In this document: positions 9,758-19,194 of the stretch, piece after piece
Layout of the letters: each line of letters starts with the position of its first letter
Numbering within the stretch: position 1 is the first letter of the stretch
Source: Eubacteriaceae bacterium ES3
GTDB taxonomy: Bacteria; Bacillota; Clostridia; Eubacteriales; Eubacteriaceae
Direction of reading: 5' to 3'
Assembly (NCBI GenBank): GCA_030586155.1
Contig: CP130741.1
Span: forward strand, 2,846,680 to 2,910,679
DNA length: 64,000 bases
The notes under the pieces: model-generated
What the model was told of the DNA's origin: nothing
The model's input: the letters and a program-made list of their open reading frames with translations, nothing else
The model's database searches: none
Position numbers and translations under genes: made by a program

Positions 9758-10720
9758 TTAAGCGTATACGTCATCAAGAACCGATGTAATTTCAGGTTCC
9801 GGACTTTCCTGGGCATATTTATAGGCTGCCTCAATAGAGTTTCTGGCCTCTGTTTCCAGTGCTTCAATCTGTTCTTCGGTCATAATTCGTCGATTGAGAA
9901 GGTAATTTTTCATCTTCAGAATTGGATCCTTCTTCTTCCACTCGGCGATTTCTTCTTTGCTGCGATAGACCTGAGCATCACTTTTGGAATGTCCGTTATA
10001 TCGATATGTTTTTGATTCAATCAATACCGGACCTTTTCCGGCCCTGGCATAACGAAGGGCCTTAGTTGTAACATTATAGACTTCCAAAAAGTCATTGCCG
10101 TCCAGCGTCAGTCCCGGAATATCATAGCTCTGACTGCGATCAGCAATCCGTTCAATATTCATATGTTTTTTAATCGGGGTAGACATACCATACCCGTTAT
10201 TTTCAATAAAAAAGACCACCGGCAGTTTCCAGACTGACGCCAGATTCAGTGATTCATGAAAAGAGCCCTCATTGGTTGCTCCGTCACCAGCAAAACAAAG
10301 CACCGCTTTACCGGTTTCTTTGTACTTCTGGGTTAGGGCTGCGCCGCAGGAAAGCGAAAAACCGCCGCCAACAACGCCATTGGCACCAAGGTTTCCATTT
10401 TCCACATCGGCGATATGCATGGAACCCCCTTTTCCTTTACAGTATCCAGTTGCCTTTCCTAAAAATTCAGCCATCATTCGATTAACATCAAGTCCAAAAC
10501 CAATGGCCTGAGCATGTCCCCGATGAGTCAGTGAAACCAAGTCGCCTTCCTCTAATGCCATACAGGAGGCAACTGCTGAAGCTTCCTGCCCCATGGCAAG
10601 ATGAGTCGTCCCGTGTACTAGTCCTCTGGAAAAAAGATAATCAATCTTTTCTTCAAAAAACCGTGCCTGATTCATTCTGAAATAAATTTTCAGTAAAATT
10701 TCTTCTGATAATTCAATCAT
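9758..10720 (-). CDS. acoA: Acetoin dehydrogenase-type E1 component, alpha subunit (TPP-dependent)
   Basis: 320 residues from the ATG at 10720, which has TGGAGGAAAAT before it. A 52-residue in-frame extension upstream has no ribosome site and unrelated composition, so I exclude it. TPP-binding GDGATNEG...ENNGYGMSTP is present, with the phosphorylation-loop region GHSKSDAQVYRSKEE, which resembles AcoA more than pyruvate dehydrogenase E1alpha. It is the first gene of E1alpha-E1beta-E2. A TATAAT element at 10805-10810 with a weak -35 lies 85 nt upstream. No AcoR-type activator gene and no clear sigma-54 site were seen. Confidence 0.88.
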   Translation of the reverse strand: MIELSEEILLKIYFRMNQARFFEEKIDYLFSRGLVHGTTHLAMGQEASAVASCMALEEGDLVSLTHRGHAQAIGFGLDVNRMMAEFLGKATGYCKGKGGSMHIADVENGNLGANGVVGGGFSLSCGAALTQKYKETGKAVLCFAGDGATNEGSFHESLNLASVWKLPVVFFIENNGYGMSTPIKKHMNIERIADRSQSYDIPGLTLDGNDFLEVYNVTTKALRYARAGKGPVLIESKTYRYNGHSKSDAQVYRSKEEIAEWKKKDPILKMKNYLLNRRIMTEEQIEALETEARNSIEAAYKYAQESPEPEITSVLDDVYA

Positions 10721-10804
10721 ATTTTCCTCCACATTCCGGTGTGAATTAATAAAACGTTTAAAGGAACTGCGTTCCTGTTTTTTAATGTCAATAAAGTTCT
10801 GTCT

Positions 10805-10810
10805 ATTATA
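10805..10810 (-). promoter_or_regulatory. Probable -10 element of the dehydrogenase operon
   Basis: Perfect TATAAT on the minus strand, 85 nt before the E1alpha start and just past the ispD terminator. The -35 region 17 nt upstream reads TTTATT, a poor match, so an activator may be needed. A small GGAAC-TGC-GTTCC dyad at 10764-10776 lies in the leader. Confidence 0.45.
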
Positions 10811-10820
10811 TCCTTTTTGT

Positions 10821-10881
10821 AACAAAAAATAAAGAATGCTACAAAAATCACAAACTATCTGGAGTTTTTGACGCATTCTTT
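10821..10881 (-). terminator. Terminator of the alaT-pspC-tsaE-ispD operon
   Basis: A perfect 9-bp inverted repeat (10831-10839 with 10873-10881, AAAGAATGC/GCATTCTTT) is followed on the minus strand by ATTTTTTG. It starts 10 nt after the ispD stop. The loop is long (33 nt), which lowers confidence slightly. Confidence 0.6.
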
Positions 10882-10890
10882 AATGTTTTC

Positions 10891-11607
10891 CTAAGTTTTC
10901 CTGTTTTTCAGACTACCAAACTGTTTAAGAATAGACTCTGCAATAATCAAATCTTCAGGGGTTGTAATCTTAATGTTGGTGTAATGGCCAGTCACAATTT
11001 TAACTGGATGGGGCAATGCTTCTACCAGTGAAGCATCATCTGTCCCAGAAAAATCATCCTTAATCGCCTTTTCATGAGCCTTCCTGAGCAAATCAGCAAG
11101 AAAAGTCTGCGGTGTCTGAATTTCGACCAATGTCTCGCGTTTAGGGGTACTCACCACCATGCCCTTTTCATCAATCACTTTGATAGTGTTCTTTGAAGGT
11201 ACACCTACCGTTGTTGCTCCAAATTCCATGGTCTCTAAAATACTTTCAAAGATCATTTTTTCCTGCACAAGAGGTCTTGCACCGTCATGAACCATCACCA
11301 AATCAGCTTTTTCACTGCTGGCTAGAATACCCTTGTAGACCGATTCCTGACGGGTTTCTCCCCCCTGAATCATTTTAACCTTTTGAAAATGATAGGGTTT
11401 CAAAACCTGTTGTCGGCAGACACGAAATTCATTTTCGTTAACCACCAGAATAATCTCATCAATCAGCTCAGATTTTTCAAAAACTTCCAATGTATGCGCC
11501 AGTATTGGCTTGCCATTAAGGGTCAGATACTGTTTGTTAATCGGAGCATTCATTCGTCTGCCCTGACCGGCTGCTGGGATTATCGCACTGATATATTTTC
11601 TATGCAT
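10891..11607 (-). CDS. ispD: 2-C-methyl-D-erythritol 4-phosphate cytidylyltransferase
   Basis: 238 residues; makes CDP-methylerythritol in the MEP isoprenoid pathway. Recognised from the nucleotide-binding AAGQGRRM loop with the conserved NKQYLTLNGKPI, VHDGARPLV, and the C-terminal TGTDDASLVE-like and NIKITTPEDL motifs. I start at the ATG at 11607, 4 nt after the tsaE stop, since the family begins directly before the SAIIPAAGQG strand; an 18-codon extension would run through tsaE. It is last in alaT-pspC-tsaE-ispD, with a terminator following. Confidence 0.95.
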   Translation of the reverse strand: MHRKYISAIIPAAGQGRRMNAPINKQYLTLNGKPILAHTLEVFEKSELIDEIILVVNENEFRVCRQQVLKPYHFQKVKMIQGGETRQESVYKGILASSEKADLVMVHDGARPLVQEKMIFESILETMEFGATTVGVPSKNTIKVIDEKGMVVSTPKRETLVEIQTPQTFLADLLRKAHEKAIKDDFSGTDDASLVEALPHPVKIVTGHYTNIKITTPEDLIIAESILKQFGSLKNRKT

Positions 11608-11611
11608 GCCG

Positions 11612-12070
11612 TCACCCAATCGTTTTAAGCGCTTCAGCAATCTGGTCGTCGTCCGTTGCAAACGTGATCTTTCTACTCAGATAGTCTTTGCTTTCTATCC
11701 TAATTTCCAGACAACGGTCAAATTTTTCTGCTTCTACTAAATCGGGCCATTCGATAATGAGTCCCGCCTTTTGATCCAGATAATCATAAAAACCCATTTC
11801 ATACAGTTCGTCATGATCACTTAATCGATACAGATCAAAATGGTAGAGTTTATCACTATAAACATTGACAATGGTATAGGTTGGGCTTGAAACCGCATCT
11901 TCCCCTATTCCCAGGCCAGCAGCAATACCTCTGGTCATCAGGGTTTTTCCGGCTCCCATCTCCCCTTTTAGCAGGATGACAAAAGGAAAGCCGAGCATTT
12001 TCCCCAGTTGCCGGCCAAATTCTAAAGTATCTTTGTCGGATTGCGACTCAAATTCGAACGAAATGGTCAT
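11612..12070 (-). CDS. tsaE: tRNA threonylcarbamoyladenosine biosynthesis ATPase TsaE
   Basis: 152 residues, normal length. Walker A is GEMGAGKT; the typical VSSPTYTIVNVY, HFDLYRL and GFYDYLD...IIEWPDL motifs follow. TsaE works with TsaB/TsaD in making t6A37 in ANN-decoding tRNAs; those partners are not in this window. I use the ATG at 12070 with GCGGAGGCGA upstream; the GTG one codon earlier is the alternative. The next gene, ispD, starts 4 nt after the stop, which suggests coupling. Confidence 0.95.
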   Translation of the reverse strand: MTISFEFESQSDKDTLEFGRQLGKMLGFPFVILLKGEMGAGKTLMTRGIAAGLGIGEDAVSSPTYTIVNVYSDKLYHFDLYRLSDHDELYEMGFYDYLDQKAGLIIEWPDLVEAEKFDRCLEIRIESKDYLSRKITFATDDDQIAEALKTIG

Positions 12071-12096
12071 CACTCGCCTCCGCTGGAAATTTTTCT

Positions 12097-12375
12097 TTAT
12101 TCATTGGGATCATTTTCATCATCGATGATCTCGTAGTCCACTTCCACAATCTCTCCATCCTTAATACGCCTTGTGTTTCCGGGAATATTAAAGGCCAATA
12201 GCAAGTAAACGACTATACTGATCACTCCAGCCCAGAAGCCCATAAAAAAGGGTAGTACCGGGACAATGAAAATAATTCTAAAAATCCAGGGGGTAATTCC
12301 AAAATAATCACCCAAACCTGAACAGACACCCGCCAGAATGGCGTTGTCTTTTTTTCTAATTAAATGTTTCTTCAT
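12097..12375 (-). CDS. PspC-domain membrane protein
   Basis: 92 residues. The N-terminal PspC signature is KKHLIRKKDNAILAGVCSGLGDYFGI; two hydrophobic stretches (about 30-46 and 48-63) form one hairpin or two membrane passes, and an acidic cytoplasmic tail ends ...IIDDENDPNE. PspC proteins are linked to envelope-stress responses in proteobacteria; the role in Clostridia is less clear. The ribosome site AGGTGA overlaps the alaT stop, so it is translated from the same message. Confidence 0.85.
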   Translation of the reverse strand: MKKHLIRKKDNAILAGVCSGLGDYFGITPWIFRIIFIVPVLPFFMGFWAGVISIVVYLLLAFNIPGNTRRIKDGEIVEVDYEIIDDENDPNE

Positions 12376-12380
12376 TTCAC

Positions 12381-13610
12381 CTATTCCTGATAATAATTTT
12401 CCAGAAAGCGTTCCAGCCGATCCATCGTTTCAATCAATTCTTCTGGATGGGGTAGAAATACAATTCTGAAATGATCCGGCAAGGGCCAGTTAAAACCGGT
12501 TCCCTGGACCATTAAAACATGTTCCCGTTTAAGAAAATCCAAAGCAAACTGAACGTCGCTCTTAATATTAAATCGCTCAATATCAAGTTTAGGGAAGCAG
12601 TAAAAAGCTCCCTGAGGTTTAACACATGAAAGTCCTGGAATCGAATTGACCCGTTTATGTACAATTTCTCGTTGTTCATAAAGCCGACCGCCTGGTTTGA
12701 CCAGATCATTGATACTCTGATATCCGCCAAGCGAAGTCTGAATCGCATGCTGAGCCGGAACATTTGCACAAAGCCGCATGGATGCCAGGATATTAATCCC
12801 TTCAATATAGTCTTTAGCACCCGCTTTATTCCCGGTAAGAATCATCCAGCCAACGCGGAAACCTGCTACTCGATGGGATTTAGACAGGCCATTTAAAGTC
12901 ACGACCAACACTTCGTCAGTTAAAGAAGCCAAAGGGATATGAACCTGGTCATCATAAATAATCCGGTCGTAAATCTCATCAGCATAAATAATCAGATCAT
13001 TTTCAACAGCCAGTTTGACAATCCCTTCCAGAATATCTTTAGGATAGAGGGCTCCTGTGGGATTATTGGGGTTAATCACAACAATCCCTTTTGTGTTAGA
13101 ATTAATCTTACTTTCCATATCTTTAAGATCCGGATACCAGTCCGACTGCTCGTCACAGGTATAAAAAACAGCTTTTCCGCCGGCAAGATTAATTGCAGCC
13201 GACCACAACGGATAATCCGGAGAAGGAACCAGAATTTCATCACCATCATTTAAAAGAGCCTGCATACAAAAAAGAATCAGCTCGCTGACACCATTTCCGA
13301 TATAAACATCGTCCACGGTTAAATCCATAAGTCCTTTGGTCTGGTAATACTGGACAATAGCTTTTCGCGCCGGAAAAATCCCCTTGGAATGGCAATATCC
13401 TTCTGAATCACGCAGATTATATTGCACATCACGAATGACTTCATCTGGAGCATTTAGCCGAAAAGGTGCCGGATTCCCAGTGTTGAGCATAATGATGTCT
13501 ACGCCTTCACGTACCATACGATCCGCCTCGTCAACCACCGGTCCCCTAATATCATAACAAACGTTGTCCAACTTTTTTGACTTCTTAACAGCTTTCGTCA
13601 CTACACTCAA
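12381..13610 (-). CDS. alaT: Pyridoxal-phosphate aminotransferase, AlaT-like (probable alanine aminotransferase)
   Basis: 409 residues, class I/II fold. Landmarks are NTGNPAPF near the N-terminus, GNGVSELI, NPNNPTGALYP, DEIYD, the PLP lysine in NGLSKSHRVAGFRVGW, and the C-terminal substrate Arg in FRIVFLP. The sequence pattern follows AlaT (pyruvate:glutamate) rather than aspartate aminotransferases, but the substrate is inferred. First gene of its operon; a TATAAT lies at 13642-13647 on the minus strand upstream of the start. Confidence 0.85.
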   Translation of the reverse strand: MSVVTKAVKKSKKLDNVCYDIRGPVVDEADRMVREGVDIIMLNTGNPAPFRLNAPDEVIRDVQYNLRDSEGYCHSKGIFPARKAIVQYYQTKGLMDLTVDDVYIGNGVSELILFCMQALLNDGDEILVPSPDYPLWSAAINLAGGKAVFYTCDEQSDWYPDLKDMESKINSNTKGIVVINPNNPTGALYPKDILEGIVKLAVENDLIIYADEIYDRIIYDDQVHIPLASLTDEVLVVTLNGLSKSHRVAGFRVGWMILTGNKAGAKDYIEGINILASMRLCANVPAQHAIQTSLGGYQSINDLVKPGGRLYEQREIVHKRVNSIPGLSCVKPQGAFYCFPKLDIERFNIKSDVQFALDFLKREHVLMVQGTGFNWPLPDHFRIVFLPHPEELIETMDRLERFLENYYQE

Positions 13611-13721
13611 CTCCTTTTATATTAAATTTATCTGATTTATTATTATATCCGAAAACTCCTTTAATTTCACTATATTTTTCGACATAAAAACTAAACGGCG
13701 TAAAGCGATTCTATAAAAAAA

Positions 13722-14000
13722 TTATGCATCTTCCAGATTGATCCGCTCAATCACCTGCTGATATCCTTTTCCATATTTAAGACAACGGTTAACCCGACTG
13801 ATCGTTGCCGAGCTGGCACCTGTTTGTTTCTCTATCTCTGTAAATGTTTTTCCCTGCGACAGCAAAATGGCGATCTCAAAGCGATTCGCCATTTCTTCCA
13901 CCTCGCGGATCGTACACAAATCATCAAAAAATGAATTAACTTCCGCTTCCGAAGAAAGCGCAAGAAAAGCTTTAGCTAAAATATTTCTTTTTGCTTCCAT
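13722..14000 (-). CDS. YerC/YecD-type TrpR-family regulator
   Basis: 92 residues, all-helical. The family signature [50 protein letters not shown] includes the TrpR-like helix-turn-helix at about residues 50-80. Homologues are common single regulators in Firmicutes; the ligand and targets are not established from sequence. It is transcribed away from cysS with a 130-nt intergenic region shared by both promoters. Confidence 0.85.
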   Translation of the reverse strand: MEAKRNILAKAFLALSSEAEVNSFFDDLCTIREVEEMANRFEIAILLSQGKTFTEIEKQTGASSATISRVNRCLKYGKGYQQVIERINLEDA

Positions 14001-14082
14001 TTTATTACCCTACAATCCTTACCCTTATGAATTTTTTTTGAAAAATTTTATTCAATGTCACGTCATCGACGCCTTAGTAGTG

Positions 14083-14088
14083 TATAAT
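14083..14088 (+). promoter_or_regulatory. Probable cysS -10 element
   Basis: Perfect TATAAT 43 nt before the cysS start. The -35 region is weak. The short leader contains no T-box core. Confidence 0.4.
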
Positions 14089-14130
14089 ATATTACTATAC
14101 CATATCAAAAATAAAATGAAAGGTTTATTC

Positions 14131-15528
14131 ATGAAATTATATAATACCTTAACACAAAAAAAAGAAACCTTTGTCCCAATTGAGCAAGGCAAGGTTAAGA
14201 TGTATTCCTGTGGTCCAACTGTCTATAACTATTTTCATATCGGCAACGCCCGTCCCTTTATTGTCTTTGATACTCTGCGGCGATTTCTGGAGTATCAGGG
14301 TTATGAAGTCAGCTTTATTCAGAATTTTACCGATGTGGATGATAAAATCATTAAAAGAAGCGCTGAAGAAGGTATCCCACCCCAAGCCGTTTCCGAAAAA
14401 TATATCGAAGAATACTTTAAAGATGCCGATGCTCTCTTAATTAAAAGAGCCTCGGCCCATCCAAAAGTCAGCGAAAATATTGAAGAAATTATTAATATGA
14501 TTAAAACCCTGGAAGAAAAAGGACTAGCCTATAATATTGACGGAAATGTCTATTATTCGGTTGAAGGATTCGATGATTACGGTAAACTGTCCAAACAGTC
14601 TCTGGAAGATTTAAAAGCCGGTGCTCGGGTGGATGTCAACGACGAGAAAAAAAGTCCCCTCGATTTTGCCCTCTGGAAAAAGAAAAAAGAAGGCGAACCT
14701 TTCTGGGAAAGCCCCTGGGGGCAGGGCCGTCCGGGCTGGCATATCGAATGCTCGGCCATGTCCAAAAAACACCTGGGTGATACCATCGATATCCACGGTG
14801 GTGGACAGGACCTGATTTTCCCTCATCACGAAAATGAAATTGCCCAATCCGAAGGCTGCTGCGGCAAACCCTTTGCCAATTACTGGCTGCACAATGGCTA
14901 CATCAATATTAATAATGAGAAGATGTCTAAATCCAAGGGGAATTTTTTCACCGTCAGAGACATTGCCAAGCACTTCGATCTTGAAGTGGTCAGAATGTTT
15001 ATGCTGATGGCCCATTACCGAAGTCCTGTCAATTTCAGTGATGAACTGCTGGAACAGGCTAAAAATGCCTTGGACCGTCTCTACACAGCAAAATATCAGC
15101 TTGACTATCTGCTTGAAAACACCTCCCTGGAAGCTGCCAGTGAAAATGAACAAAGCTGGCTAAACAGCCTTTCACAATACCGTGATTCTTTTATTGCTGC
15201 GATGGAAGATGACCTGAACACAGCCGATGCCATTGCCGCTATTTTTGAACTGGTTCGAAACCTGAATTCCAATCTCAATGACAGCTCGTCTAAAGAAGCA
15301 ATTATTGGTGGAAAAGCTGTCTTTGCAGAGCTCACAAATGTCTTGGGTCTTGCCGTTAAGGAGAAAGAAACCAGTCTTGATGTTCATGTTGAAACCCTTA
15401 TTGCCGAACGACAGGCAGCAAGAAAGAACAAGGACTTTAAACGGGCAGACGAAATCCGCGATCAGCTGCTTGAAGAGGGAATCATCCTTGAAGATACCAG
15501 AGAAGGCGTTAAATGGAAACGGGCATAG
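14131..15528 (+). CDS. cysS: Cysteinyl-tRNA synthetase
   Basis: 465 residues from the ATG at 14131 (AATGAAAGG upstream); the open frame continues upstream but enters the divergent gene. Class I signatures are HIGNARPF (HIGH variant) and KMSKSKGN. Zinc ligands are suggested by C at SCGPT and the CSAMS...[12 protein letters not shown] segment. The C-terminal anticodon-binding helical part is complete. Charges tRNA-Cys with cysteine. The mini-RNase III gene overlaps its 3' end by 16 nt, a pairing also seen in Bacillus. Confidence 0.97.
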   Translation: MKLYNTLTQKKETFVPIEQGKVKMYSCGPTVYNYFHIGNARPFIVFDTLRRFLEYQGYEVSFIQNFTDVDDKIIKRSAEEGIPPQAVSEKYIEEYFKDADALLIKRASAHPKVSENIEEIINMIKTLEEKGLAYNIDGNVYYSVEGFDDYGKLSKQSLEDLKAGARVDVNDEKKSPLDFALWKKKKEGEPFWESPWGQGRPGWHIECSAMSKKHLGDTIDIHGGGQDLIFPHHENEIAQSEGCCGKPFANYWLHNGYININNEKMSKSKGNFFTVRDIAKHFDLEVVRMFMLMAHYRSPVNFSDELLEQAKNALDRLYTAKYQLDYLLENTSLEAASENEQSWLNSLSQYRDSFIAAMEDDLNTADAIAAIFELVRNLNSNLNDSSSKEAIIGGKAVFAELTNVLGLAVKEKETSLDVHVETLIAERQAARKNKDFKRADEIRDQLLEEGIILEDTREGVKWKRA

Positions 15529-15947
15529 AAAAAGTAAGTACTGCTATCAAAAGAAAATATCAACCGCAGGAAGTGATGGCCATGAATCCACTAGCTTTGG
15601 CTTATGTGGGAGATTCAGTTTTTTCAAACTTCGTCCGCCTTTATTTAATCGGCAGCGATCACCAGAATGTCCACTTCATGACCAAGGCATCGACTTGCTA
15701 TGTAAGAGCGGATGCCCAAGCCTATATCATCCATTCTCTTAAAGACGAATTAAATGAAGATGAATTGCGAATCGTCAAACGTGGCCGAAATACTCGTTCC
15801 CATGTCCCCAAAAATGCTAAAATATGTGATTACCGCTATGCTACCGGTTTTGAGGCATTGGTCGGCTATCTCTATTTAACAGGTGCTCATGACCGATTGG
15901 ACTGGCTCTGTTTTAATGGCATCAATCTAATTAATGGCCGAAGTTAA
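15513..15947 (+). CDS. mrnC: Mini-ribonuclease III
   Basis: 144 residues, an RNase III catalytic domain without a double-stranded-RNA-binding domain. Landmarks are [18 protein letters not shown] and the C-terminal signature [18 protein letters not shown], which holds the conserved acidic residues. In Bacillus the enzyme matures 23S rRNA ends. It overlaps cysS by 16 nt and is followed by a bidirectional terminator. Confidence 0.93.
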   Translation: METGIEKVSTAIKRKYQPQEVMAMNPLALAYVGDSVFSNFVRLYLIGSDHQNVHFMTKASTCYVRADAQAYIIHSLKDELNEDELRIVKRGRNTRSHVPKNAKICDYRYATGFEALVGYLYLTGAHDRLDWLCFNGINLINGRS

Positions 15948-16002
15948 AAATCTTCACATGGCATTTTCCATCGGCTTGAATTGGACTTATACTGATAAAT
16001 AA

Positions 16003-16038
16003 AAAAATCCGCTGTTTCGATCGAAACAGCGGATTTTT
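16003..16038. terminator. Perfect 36-bp palindrome, bidirectional terminator
   Basis: The two 18-nt arms (16003-16020, 16021-16038) are exact reverse complements with A/T tails on both sides. It lies between convergent mrnC and the MATE gene and should end both transcripts. Confidence 0.85.
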
Positions 16039-16058
16039 GACTTCATAAAAAGACTTCA

Positions 16059-17429
16059 CTATATAATCAGGCTCAATTGCCACTGATCCATAACTTGAAC
16101 TTTTGTCCGTTTCAGCATCCAGACCTGATAGATTATACATACGACTTCCGATATCACAAAACCATACCAGACCAGGTCCAAACCACCTATCTGCGCCAAT
16201 AGAAATGATATCGGTAAAAGACAGATTATTTGTCTGATAAAAGAAGCGATCATACTGACATAGGCTTTGCCCATTGCCTGAAAAGCAGTACTGATCATAA
16301 TCGATACTCCTGCAATCGGGAAACCCAGACTAATGCTTCTAAAACAGTGAACAGCAATTTCACGCATTTCATCCGAAGGATTAAATGGAATCAACAGCTG
16401 TTGGGGGAAAATCCAGAAAATAATCATTCCCACAAGCATAATCGCCAGTGCCGTAATTGATGCCACTTTCAAGGTCTCATTAAATCGTTTCTGATTTTTG
16501 GCTCCAAAATTATAGCCAAAAATTGGCATGGCACCTTGACCCAAACCAAAGACTGGCATAAAGATAAAGGATTGAATCCGGAAATAGACACCAAATACAG
16601 CTACTGCCGACATGCCAAATCCAGCCAGTATCAGATTATAACCCGTGATCATAACTGATCCCAGCCCCTGCATGATAGCCGCCGGAAGGCCGACAACCAC
16701 AATATCTCTGATCATTGCCGATTGATAAGAAAATTTTCTAAAATCCAATTTCAACAGATTATTTTTTCCTTTAAAAACAACCAGCAAAATATAGATCATA
16801 GCCAGAATCTGACCAATAATCGTTGCAATTGCGGCACCCTTTACACCCATTGCCGGCAGACCCATGAGTCCAAAAATCAGAATGGGGTCTAAGATAATAT
16901 TGCTGATCGCCCCAATCATCTGGCCGATCATTGGTTTGACCATCTCACCGCTCCCCTGCAGTGTCGCGAAACCCGCCTGAGTTAGGATACTTCCAAAACA
17001 AAAGATCGTCACAACCATGATGTAATCACGCCCCTGGCTGATAATTCCAGCATCATCTGTAAAGAGAGCGATAAATGGTTCTGCCACTAAATAGCCCATA
17101 ACCCCTAATGCCACAGCCAAAATGACAGCTACCAGAAAACCATGTTCAGCAACATTTTCAGCCTGAGCTTTTTTATGTTCACCCAACCGTCTGGAAATGG
17201 CTGAATTGATCCCCACTCCCATTCCGACAAAACATGAAATGATAATAATCTGAACTGGAAAAGCAAGTGACACAGCCGTTAAGGCAGATTCACCCAATTG
17301 AGCGACAAAAATACTATCCACAACATTATATAGGGCCTGAATCACCATTGAAAGCATTGCTGGCAGCGACATAGATAAGAGAAGTCTTGGGATGGGCATA
17401 ACTCCCAGTTTATTCTCAGTTCTTTTCAT
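16059..17429 (-). CDS. MATE-family multidrug/sodium efflux transporter
   Basis: 456 residues with about 12 hydrophobic segments in two similar halves, typical of MATE. Landmarks are P-x-x-x-S-M-S-L-P-A-M-L near the N-terminus, ALYNVVDSIFVAQLGESALTAVSLAFP, and the mirrored FRIQSFIFMPVFGLGQGAMPIFGYNFGA. MATE proteins export cationic drugs or metabolites using Na+ or H+; substrate unknown. It follows the DEAD-box gene by 23 nt and may share its transcript. Confidence 0.92.
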   Translation of the reverse strand: MKRTENKLGVMPIPRLLLSMSLPAMLSMVIQALYNVVDSIFVAQLGESALTAVSLAFPVQIIIISCFVGMGVGINSAISRRLGEHKKAQAENVAEHGFLVAVILAVALGVMGYLVAEPFIALFTDDAGIISQGRDYIMVVTIFCFGSILTQAGFATLQGSGEMVKPMIGQMIGAISNIILDPILIFGLMGLPAMGVKGAAIATIIGQILAMIYILLVVFKGKNNLLKLDFRKFSYQSAMIRDIVVVGLPAAIMQGLGSVMITGYNLILAGFGMSAVAVFGVYFRIQSFIFMPVFGLGQGAMPIFGYNFGAKNQKRFNETLKVASITALAIMLVGMIIFWIFPQQLLIPFNPSDEMREIAVHCFRSISLGFPIAGVSIMISTAFQAMGKAYVSMIASFIRQIICLLPISFLLAQIGGLDLVWYGFVISEVVCIIYQVWMLKRTKVQVMDQWQLSLII

Positions 17430-17452
17430 TCATTACTCCAAAGTTTAATTGT

Positions 17453-19120
17453 TTATTTTTTCTTTTTCTTTTTTGAAACTTCTACTGTGACCTTATGTTC
17501 TTTAATGGTTTTTCCGTTTAGTTTCTTTTCAACTTTCTTGGCCATTTCTTCATCTACATCAACAAATGTAAATTTATCGTACATATCGATATTTCCAACC
17601 ATTGACGAAGGAATTCCACATTCACCGCAAACGGCACCAAGAATATCACGCTTCTGAACACGATCTTTTTCACCAACACTAATAAACAGTCGCTTCGTTC
17701 GTTCCGGACCAGGTCTTTTCCCCCGTCCGCCATCGCGACTATCCCGTCCGTCTCGACGACCTTTTACTCCGCGACGATTAAGTCCAGAATCCTGCCGGCG
17801 ACCCCGTCGTTCCACCATATTCAGATCTTCAAGTTCTGATAAGGGCAATTGGACCTTTAAAAGCACTGCGGCAATAGTTTCGGCAGTGTATCCCTTTTCC
17901 TTTAGTTCATCGATAATTTTAAAATAATTATCAAGGCTCTCGTCTTTTTCCGCTCGCAGAGCAAATCGTTCATGGAAATGAGCAATCTTGATGTCATTGA
18001 TGACTTCACTGGTTGGAATCAGATCTCTTTCGATGCTTTTCTTTGTGTAATCAGTGATTTTTTTAAGTCTAAACTGGTCACGGCTTCTGGCTAAAGTCAG
18101 TGATAAACCACTTTTTCCAGCTCTTCCTGTACGACCAATACGGTGTACATAATATTCTTCATTATCTGGGACATCGTAGTTAAAAACAATATCAACGTCA
18201 TCGACATCGATTCCGCGGGCAGCCACATCAGTTGCTACCAGAATATTAAGTTGTCCTCTGGAAAACTGATTAAGAACCGCCATCCTTGACATCTGACGCA
18301 TATCACCATGAATTTTATCAACCGAATAGCCCAATTTTTTAAGATCATCCGTGATCTCATCCACATATTTCTTGGTGTTGCAAAAGACCAGCGAACGCTT
18401 TGGTTTATACACGTCAATCAGTCGCGTCAAGGCTTCAAACTTGTGATGATCGCTGATATTGAAATACTTCTGTTCGATACTCGGCGCAACCATATTTTTA
18501 GGTGAAACCTCTACCATAACAGGATCTTTCAGATAAGTTTCAGCAATTTTTAAAATCGGCTTTGGCATGGTTGCTGAGAACAGGACTGATTGAACTTCAT
18601 GATCAATTTCGTCCAGGATCAGTTCAATATCTTCTCTAAAGCCCATGTTTAACATTTCATCTGCTTCATCAAGCACAACCATTGAAATATTATTTAACTT
18701 CAAGGTTTTACGACGCATATGATCCATTACTCGACCAGGTGTCCCAACTACGATCTGAACGCCCGATTTGAGATCTCTGATTTGATTTTCGATAGAAGCT
18801 CCCCCGAAAATCGGCAGTACTTTAATCCCTTTGCTGTATTTTAATAGTTTTCTGATTTCATCAGAAACCTGTACCGCCAGTTCTCTGGTCGGACACAAGA
18901 TTAGCGCCTGAACTTTTCTTAGTTCAGGATCTATTTTGGTAATCGCGGGAATGGAAAAAGCAACTGTTTTCCCGGTTCCGGTCTGGGATTTACCAATCAG
19001 GTCAACCCCTTCCATAAGTTCAGGAATAGCCCGCTCCTGGATTTCAGTCATCTCGACAAAACCCATTTTTTCGATTCCCTGCATTAATTGTTCATTAATT
19101 TCTAATTCTGTAAATTTCAT
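17453..19120 (-). CDS. DEAD-box ATP-dependent RNA helicase with DbpA-type RNA-binding domain
   Basis: 555 residues. Helicase motifs in order: Q motif (ELEINEQLMQGIEKMGF), GKSQTGTGKT, PTRELAVQ, GTPGR, LDEADEML, SATMP, then IHGDM, ATDVAARGIDVDDV and HRIGRTGRAGKSG. A basic Arg/Gly-rich spacer (about 435-470) leads to a C-terminal DbpA RRM-like domain (RLFISVGEKDRVQKRDILGAV...) with a poly-Lys tail. Such helicases aid ribosome assembly and cold growth. Promoter TTGCTA-17-TACAAT lies 46 nt upstream. Confidence 0.93.
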   Translation of the reverse strand: MKFTELEINEQLMQGIEKMGFVEMTEIQERAIPELMEGVDLIGKSQTGTGKTVAFSIPAITKIDPELRKVQALILCPTRELAVQVSDEIRKLLKYSKGIKVLPIFGGASIENQIRDLKSGVQIVVGTPGRVMDHMRRKTLKLNNISMVVLDEADEMLNMGFREDIELILDEIDHEVQSVLFSATMPKPILKIAETYLKDPVMVEVSPKNMVAPSIEQKYFNISDHHKFEALTRLIDVYKPKRSLVFCNTKKYVDEITDDLKKLGYSVDKIHGDMRQMSRMAVLNQFSRGQLNILVATDVAARGIDVDDVDIVFNYDVPDNEEYYVHRIGRTGRAGKSGLSLTLARSRDQFRLKKITDYTKKSIERDLIPTSEVINDIKIAHFHERFALRAEKDESLDNYFKIIDELKEKGYTAETIAAVLLKVQLPLSELEDLNMVERRGRRQDSGLNRRGVKGRRDGRDSRDGGRGKRPGPERTKRLFISVGEKDRVQKRDILGAVCGECGIPSSMVGNIDMYDKFTFVDVDEEMAKKVEKKLNGKTIKEHKVTVEVSKKKKKK

Positions 19121-19165
19121 TTATTATCCTTTCGTGAATTCAGCATTTCGTGAACCCAACATCTT

Positions 19166-19194
19166 ATTGTAAATGATCTAACTGTGAATAGCAA
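19166..19194 (-). promoter_or_regulatory. Sigma-A type promoter of the helicase gene
   Basis: Minus strand TTGCTA, 17-nt spacer, TACAAT. Two copies of TTCACGAAA, 16 nt apart (19130-19138, 19146-19154), lie between it and the start codon. The remaining 19200-19390 shows no gene. Confidence 0.5.

Noticed and set aside
10764-10785. Plus-strand terminator GGAAC-TGC-GTTCC with T tract
   Set aside because: No plus-strand gene precedes it; the 5-bp stem is short and may be chance or a leader dyad.
10721-10876. 52-residue N-terminal extension of the E1alpha subunit
   Set aside because: No ribosome site, composition unlike the family, and the region holds the promoter and leader.
14001-14130. T-box before cysS
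   Set aside because: The leader is too short and lacks the T-box sequence and specifier arm.
13867-14130. N-terminal extension of CysS
   Set aside because: It runs through the divergent YerC-type gene; CysS homologues start at the ATG at 14131.
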